Source: JAAOZN01 sp964421575
GTDB lineage: Archaea; Thermoproteota; Nitrososphaeria; Nitrososphaerales; JAAOZN01
DNA: 8,582 nucleotides
Reading direction: 5' to 3'
NCBI GenBank assembly: GCA_964421575.1
Contig: CAYQXI010000042.1
Location: 1-8,582 of the forward strand
A program made the position numbers and the translations under genes. Under the pieces are notes generated by a model. It was not told where the DNA came from. It ran no database searches and saw only the letters and a program-made list of their open reading frames with translations. Each line of letters begins with the position of its first letter. The stretch's first letter is position 1. Shown piece after piece: positions 6,141-8,582 of the stretch.

Positions 6141-6763
6141 AAGTCATTTAATATGTCGTCTCTTGTTCTGAGTATGGTGGATGTCTTTACATGGGGTTTT
6201 GGGGTATCTAATCTTACTACCTTCACCTTTATGCCTCGCTTCTCACTCTCTGAACGCAGCTCATCCTCCTTGTGCTTCTGATCATATCCTATGGCTATGA
6301 TGTCTGGGCGTACTTCTTCGACGACTTCGTAGATGTTCGACTCGCTACCTAGGAGCGCTAGATCAACGTATTTGATTGAGGAGACGAGCTCAACACGCTC
6401 TGATTCGCTGTTTATGGGCATATGCCCCTTATTCGCTAAGACCGTCTTATCTCTTGCGACCGAAACTATTAGCACATCGCCCAAAGCCTTGGATGACTTT
6501 AGCGTGTAGATGTGCCCGGGGTGTATAACGTCGAAGACCCCACCTGTTAGAACAACTTTTAGAGCCTTTCTACCCTTCTCGGTTAAGAGGTAGGTTCCGC
6601 GGCTTCTTTTAATCAGCCCTCTTTTGGCCGCTTCTCTAATAAGCTTCTTTAGCGTCGCTAAGGTAAAGGGTAGTGTTTGTTTGAGATCCTCTATTCTCGC
6701 AACTCCTTGCTTTAGCTGGAGGGTGAAGATCTTTGCTAAAACCTCTTTTATCTCTCTGCTCAC
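6137..6763 (-). CDS. ribL: FAD synthetase (RibL-type cytidylyltransferase fold) with N-terminal winged-helix domain
   Basis: The C-terminal part (about residues 68-205) is an archaeal RibL-like nucleotidyltransferase: GGVFDVIHPGHIYTL with the HxGH-type HPGH motif, SVARDKTVLANKG, INSESERVELVSSIKYVD, DIIAIGYDQKH and KTSTI. RibL transfers AMP to FMN to give FAD. Related domains use other substrates, such as glycerol-3-phosphate, but the nearby ribK favours flavin. Residues about 1-66 look like a winged helix (VARIEDLKQTLPFTLATLKK, then RGTYLLTEKGRKAL). The start is chosen as GTG 6763, giving a four-base GTGA overlap with the diphthine synthase stop and a GGAGGT six bases away; TTG 6766 is only three bases from that site. 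No cysteine is present anywhere, unlike the air-sensitive Methanocaldococcus RibL. The stop (6139-6137) overlaps the ribK stop. Confidence 0.85.
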   Translation of the reverse strand: MSREIKEVLAKIFTLQLKQGVARIEDLKQTLPFTLATLKKLIREAAKRGLIKRSRGTYLLTEKGRKALKVVLTGGVFDVIHPGHIYTLKSSKALGDVLIVSVARDKTVLANKGHMPINSESERVELVSSIKYVDLALLGSESNIYEVVEEVRPDIIAIGYDQKHKEDELRSESEKRGIKVKVVRLDTPKPHVKTSTILRTRDDILNDF

Positions 6764-7803
6764 CAAGGTACCTCCACCAGCCCTATGAAGCGTAGTGAGT
6801 CTAGGAGTCCTTCGGCGTAGCCTATGCTGAGTATGGCGAGCTCGGTCTTCCCCTCGTTTAGGAAGCGTAGTGCGTCGCTGCTGTAGCAGTCGACGTTCTC
6901 GAGCAGATCGCTGGTATTTAGTTTAAGTTCTTTTGTGGCGAGCATCTCCCTCACCTTCTTTAAGGCTGCGCGTGTCTTCTCAACATATTTTGGTACTAAA
7001 ACGTTAGCTTTACTCTTAGCGTATTGTGTGTTGTTGATGTTGCTGCACTCGATTTTGAAGAGTGTTTCTAGAGCCTCGGCTTCTGTGAAGTGTAAGTCTG
7101 CTGGTATGACTATGCTGTAGGGTGGTTCGCCGTAGTCGAGGTGTAGCAGATCTTTAAGTAGCCCTACTTTTATCAGCTGGTTTCTTTGGCAGAGCCGGGC
7201 AACTATTATGGTGAATAGGTTTGGGTTGAAGACGCCTAGCCTCACCTCTTCGTCGGCGTTGATCAACATCTTCAGAGCCTCGTTCGGTGTTAGGGTTCGG
7301 TTTGGTTGCCACTCTAGTAGTAGGAGTGTGTGCAGCCCTCTGAGTAGGTTCCAGTAGACTGTGTCGAGCACGGTGCTGAGTGTGGGTGTTGATGCTGTCA
7401 CAGTAACGATCTTACCGAACTTGTATTGGTGGAGCCCTACTTCTCCAGCTATGCAGCCCACTATGGATGTGCCGTGGATTATCTTCGTGTCCACACCTTC
7501 TTTGACCGCTCTTACTCTGAGCTCTTGGTGTGTTGTCGCAACCATGGGGTCTCCTGAGCAAGCTAAAGCGACGTCAACCTCCTTCGCTTCACGCAGTATC
7601 CTTCTGCCGTCTTCTACGAACTCCCTCGACACCTCCACCACATCCCTACCTAAGAATTCCGCTAGCTCCTTTGCCGATGGTGTTGATGGGTTGGTGTAGT
7701 GTTCAAGGTAGACTTTTTTGCAACTCTTTAGTGCTTTGAGTGCCTCTAGTGTGATGCTTTCTACTCCGCTTAAGCCTAAGCCTACAAAGTAAAGCATCGG
7801 CAT
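6760..7803 (-). CDS. dph5: diphthine synthase (Dph5) with C-terminal DUF357-like extension
   Basis: Residues about 3-262 form a tetrapyrrole-methylase-fold SAM methyltransferase. It methylates the modified histidine of elongation factor 2 on the way to diphthamide. Family motifs are MLYFVGLGL at the start, KKVYLEHYTN (29-38), ACSGDPMVATTHQELR (81-96), IIHGTSIVGCIAGEVGLHQY (108-127) and EPPYSIVIPADLHFTE (226-241). Usual Dph5 proteins end near residue 260; here about 85 more residues follow. They resemble the small archaeal DUF357 family: a helix VEKTRAALKKVREML, then CYSSDALRFLNEGKTELAI and IGYAEGLLDSLRFIGLVEV. The longest start is ATG 7803, but homologues begin at the second ATG (7797), which also lies about 28 bases from the TATA box centre, so 7797 is probably the true start. 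The stop overlaps ribL by four bases, indicating a two-gene operon. Confidence 0.9.
   Translation of the reverse strand: MPMLYFVGLGLSGVESITLEALKALKSCKKVYLEHYTNPSTPSAKELAEFLGRDVVEVSREFVEDGRRILREAKEVDVALACSGDPMVATTHQELRVRAVKEGVDTKIIHGTSIVGCIAGEVGLHQYKFGKIVTVTASTPTLSTVLDTVYWNLLRGLHTLLLLEWQPNRTLTPNEALKMLINADEEVRLGVFNPNLFTIIVARLCQRNQLIKVGLLKDLLHLDYGEPPYSIVIPADLHFTEAEALETLFKIECSNINNTQYAKSKANVLVPKYVEKTRAALKKVREMLATKELKLNTSDLLENVDCYSSDALRFLNEGKTELAILSIGYAEGLLDSLRFIGLVEVPW
6770..6775 (-). promoter_or_regulatory. ribosome-binding site that decides the ribL start
   Basis: The minus strand reads GGAGGT here, six bases before GTG 6763 and three before TTG 6766. The normal spacing favours GTG 6763. The site lies inside the last codons of the upstream gene. 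Confidence 0.65.
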
Positions 7804-7820
7804 CTGTTGAGGGCTTTGGG

Positions 7821-7829
7821 TATAAATAG
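7821..7829 (-). promoter_or_regulatory. TATA box of the dph5-ribL operon
   Basis: The minus strand reads CTATTTATA, centred about 28 bases upstream of ATG 7797 and 22 bases upstream of ATG 7803. The spacing supports a leaderless transcript starting at 7797. It is back to back with the tRNA promoter 28 bases away. Confidence 0.65.
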
Positions 7830-7856
7830 TCTTTAGTTTCAGTTAGGGATAGCAAC

Positions 7857-7864
7857 TTATATAA
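7857..7864 (+). promoter_or_regulatory. TATA box of the tRNA-Lys gene
   Basis: TTATATAA is a near-consensus archaeal TATA box, centred about 31 bases before the mature tRNA 5' end, which leaves a few bases of 5' leader. It is divergent from the dph5 TATA box. Confidence 0.7.
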
Positions 7865-7891
7865 TGATGGTTGGGTTGATCGTTGTGATGT

Positions 7892-7995
7892 GGGCCTGTG
7901 GCTCAGCCAGGTAGAGCGGCTGGCTCTTACGGACGGGGTATCCTGCCTTGAACGGGGAAACCAGTAGGTCGTGGGTTCAAATCCCACCAGGCCCG
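7892..7995 (+). tRNA. tRNA-Lys(CTT) with a 30-nt intron
   Basis: The acceptor stem GGGCCTG (7892-7898) pairs with CAGGCCC (7988-7994), and G7995 is the discriminator; CCA is not encoded. The D arm is GCTC (7901-7904) with GAGC (7914-7917). The anticodon stem is GCTGG (7919-7923) with CCAGT (7961-7965), with one G-U pair at the end. The anticodon CTT is at 7926-7928, reading AAG. The T arm is GTGGG (7971-7975), loop TTCAAAT, CCCAC (7983-7987). The body closely matches archaeal tRNA-Lys. The intron splits the gene at the canonical place, between positions 37 and 38. Confidence 0.95.
7930..7959 (+). other. archaeal tRNA intron with bulge-helix-bulge splice motif
   Basis: A four-pair central helix can form between CTCT (7924-7927) and GGGG (7954-7957), two C-G and two U-G pairs. 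It is flanked by three-base bulges TAC (7928-7930) and AAA (7958-7960). Cutting after the second base of each bulge removes exactly 7930-7959 and leaves a seven-base anticodon loop CTCTTAA. The intron's own stem is weak (CGGGG 7934-7938 with CCTTG 7946-7950). It should be removed by the tRNA splicing endonuclease. Confidence 0.85.
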
Positions 7996-8101
7996 CATCT
8001 AAACAATTGACAGTTTTATTGAGTCGCTCCAATACTGACACTCTACGAGACGCTGGAAATAAAAGACTGACCTTCCTACTATCTACTAATTCCTATTCCT
8101 A

Positions 8102-8106
8102 TTTTT
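8102..8106 (+). terminator. possible oligo-T terminator after the tRNA
   Basis: Five T follow a long pyrimidine-rich stretch, the usual form of an intrinsic archaeal terminator. It lies about 107 bases past the tRNA end, and the shorter TTTT at 8014-8017 could serve earlier. Confidence 0.3.
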
Positions 8107-8154
8107 CGAGTATGTTGTCTGCTTACGAGCTTGAAGATTTGTCAGTTAATCTTT

Positions 8155-8183
8155 CTAACCTATCAATGCCTAACCTATCAATG
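8155..8183. repeat. tandem direct repeat, two copies of CTAACCTATCAATG
   Basis: The 14-base unit occurs at 8155-8168 and 8170-8183, separated by one C, so the period is 15 bases. The copies are identical. The five-codon period keeps any reading frame, but no gene is evident here. Confidence 0.85.
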
Positions 8184-8201
8184 ATTGATTACTAAGTTAG
8201 G
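8169..8201. repeat. nested inverted repeats next to the tandem repeat
   Basis: CCTAAC (8169-8174) is the reverse complement of GTTAGG (8196-8201), and between them ATCAAT-G-ATTGAT (8177-8189) is a perfect 6-bp palindrome around one base. Together they can fold into a double hairpin. It could be a protein-binding site or a remnant of mobile DNA. Confidence 0.6.
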
Positions 8202-8246
8202 TTGGGAAATCTAAGAAGCTTGTGATATTGGTACGAAATCCAAAAT

Positions 8247-8255
8247 GTTAAAAAG
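8247..8255 (+). promoter_or_regulatory. possible TATA box for the right-edge gene
   Basis: GTTAAAAAG is centred about 27 bases before the ATG at 8278, the spacing for a leaderless mRNA, as seen elsewhere in this window. The region is AT-rich, so chance matches are likely. Confidence 0.4.
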
Positions 8256-8277
8256 CAAGTGCGACAAAAGAATTAGT

Positions 8278-8582
8278 ATGAAAATTGTGATAATCGGTTC
8301 GTGTTCCGCGCGTAAAGATGACTCCGTTCCGATCTCGCAAAACTCGCGGATTGTAGAACCGGCGTATTACTTAAATGATAGGAAACTTCTTAACCGCCTC
8401 TACCATATTAGAAACAGCATATTCCAAAAACCACAAACCAGCTTTGGGTCTAAGATAACTTATGCTTTTGATTTATACGTTAGGGCTGGGAATGCTTATA
8501 AAGAGTTATTTAAAAAGAAGTATGACCAATTAAAATCGGCGCTGCTTTCAACTAGCAATATTGAATTTTTCTTTTTATCAGG
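8278..8582 (+). CDS. N-terminal part of an unfamiliar protein, tentatively YaaA/DUF6884-like, cut by the window edge
   Basis: The frame is open from ATG 8278 to the window end (101 full codons plus two bases). The start MKIVIIGSCSARKDD has a beta-strand followed by CSxxK, and the last visible residues are IEFFFLSG. These two features recall YaaA-like (peroxide stress) and DUF6884 proteins, where an N-terminal cysteine segment and an 'xxLSxxYGL' strand bracket the fold. The middle (YAFDLYVRAGNAYKELF, then KKKYDQLKSALL) is helical and charged. The assignment is from memory of pattern only; the C-terminal half is not visible. By hand count the last 300 bases are about 37% G+C, lower than the neighbouring core genes, and codons are richer in A/T. 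This and the tRNA upstream suggest an acquired gene. Confidence 0.6.
   Translation, partial: MKIVIIGSCSARKDDSVPISQNSRIVEPAYYLNDRKLLNRLYHIRNSIFQKPQTSFGSKITYAFDLYVRAGNAYKELFKKKYDQLKSALLSTSNIEFFFLS

Larger units (their letters stand above)
7996..8277. other. gene-poor AT-rich flank downstream of the tRNA
   Basis: I see no convincing gene in these 282 bases. There is a short T-run at 8014-8017, a pyrimidine-rich tract (about 8070-8106) ending in five T that could end tRNA transcription, a 15-bp-period tandem repeat (8155-8183) and overlapping palindromes up to 8201. A frame opening in the tRNA T arm (7971) stays open to 8195, but its product resembles nothing I know. Confidence 0.5.

Noticed and set aside
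6137..6763. Glycerol-3-phosphate cytidylyltransferase instead of FAD synthetase
   Set aside because: The fold motif is shared, but the RibL-like stretches (IHPGH, IAIGYDQKH) and the adjacent ribK favour flavin. Not fully excluded.
6935..7739. Plus-strand frames opposite dph5 (6935-7120, 7361-7699, 7530-7739)
   Set aside because: Antisense to a strongly supported gene; no motifs.
7703..8041. Minus-strand frame running through the tRNA into dph5
   Set aside because: It crosses the tRNA gene and the divergent promoters, and its sequence (GFEPTTYWFPRS type) is the familiar artefact of translating a tRNA.
7971..8195. Plus-strand 74-codon frame starting inside the tRNA T arm as a real gene
   Set aside because: The start lies in the tRNA, the product is not recognisable, and the end covers the tandem repeat. 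Kept only as a hint of a possible integrase remnant.
1..8582. CRISPR array or insertion sequence
   Set aside because: No regularly spaced repeats with unique spacers, no transposase frame and no terminal repeats flanking a gene were seen.

Overview
The window looks archaeal, most likely from the TACK side (Thaumarchaeota/Aigarchaeota/Bathyarchaeota-like); the lineage is inferred. The archaeal marks are a tRNA-Lys with a bulge-helix-bulge intron, diphthine synthase, CTP-type riboflavin kinase, a RibL-type FAD synthetase, a translin-like protein, and TATA boxes about 26-29 bases upstream of start codons that would give leaderless or nearly leaderless mRNAs. The methanogen-type homocysteine genes with two [4Fe-4S] motifs suggest an anaerobic or microaerobic, sulfide-using lifestyle (inference).

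Layout. (1) Bases 1-1228, minus strand: N-terminal part of an alpha-glucan (glycogen) phosphorylase that runs off the left edge. (2) Bases 1229-1424: intergenic region with a 10-bp inverted repeat (1346-1355/1396-1405) that nearly concentrically encloses a small GAAA-capped hairpin. (3) Bases 1425-4143, plus strand: a compact three-gene set, COG1900/DUF39-CBS sulfurtransferase, NIL-ferredoxin and COG2122 (UPF0280). In Methanosarcina these families build homocysteine from aspartate semialdehyde and sulfide. (4) Bases 4189-6140, plus strand: overlapping genes for a translin-family protein, endonuclease V and a winged-helix/riboflavin kinase fusion. (5) Bases 6137-7803, minus strand: diphthine synthase with a C-terminal DUF357-like extension, then a winged-helix/FAD synthetase (RibL) fusion. 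Its stop codon overlaps the convergent ribK stop, so the FMN- and FAD-forming enzymes meet tail to tail. (6) Bases 7892-7995, plus strand: tRNA-Lys(CTT) with a 30-nt intron. (7) Bases 7996-8582: AT-rich flank with a tandem repeat and nested palindromes, then the start of an unfamiliar gene, tentatively YaaA/DUF6884-like, that runs off the right edge. This flank could be the edge of an element integrated next to the tRNA.

How the genes work together: region 3 is one assimilatory sulfur pathway. Regions 4-5 hold both steps from riboflavin to FAD, each enzyme carrying its own DNA-binding-type domain, mixed with RNA/DNA nucleases and translation-factor modification. The most interesting points are the twin winged-helix flavin enzymes with overlapping stops, the Dph5-DUF357 fusion next to ribL, the translin-endonuclease V overlap, the nested inverted repeat upstream of the homocysteine operon, and the AT-rich tRNA flank.
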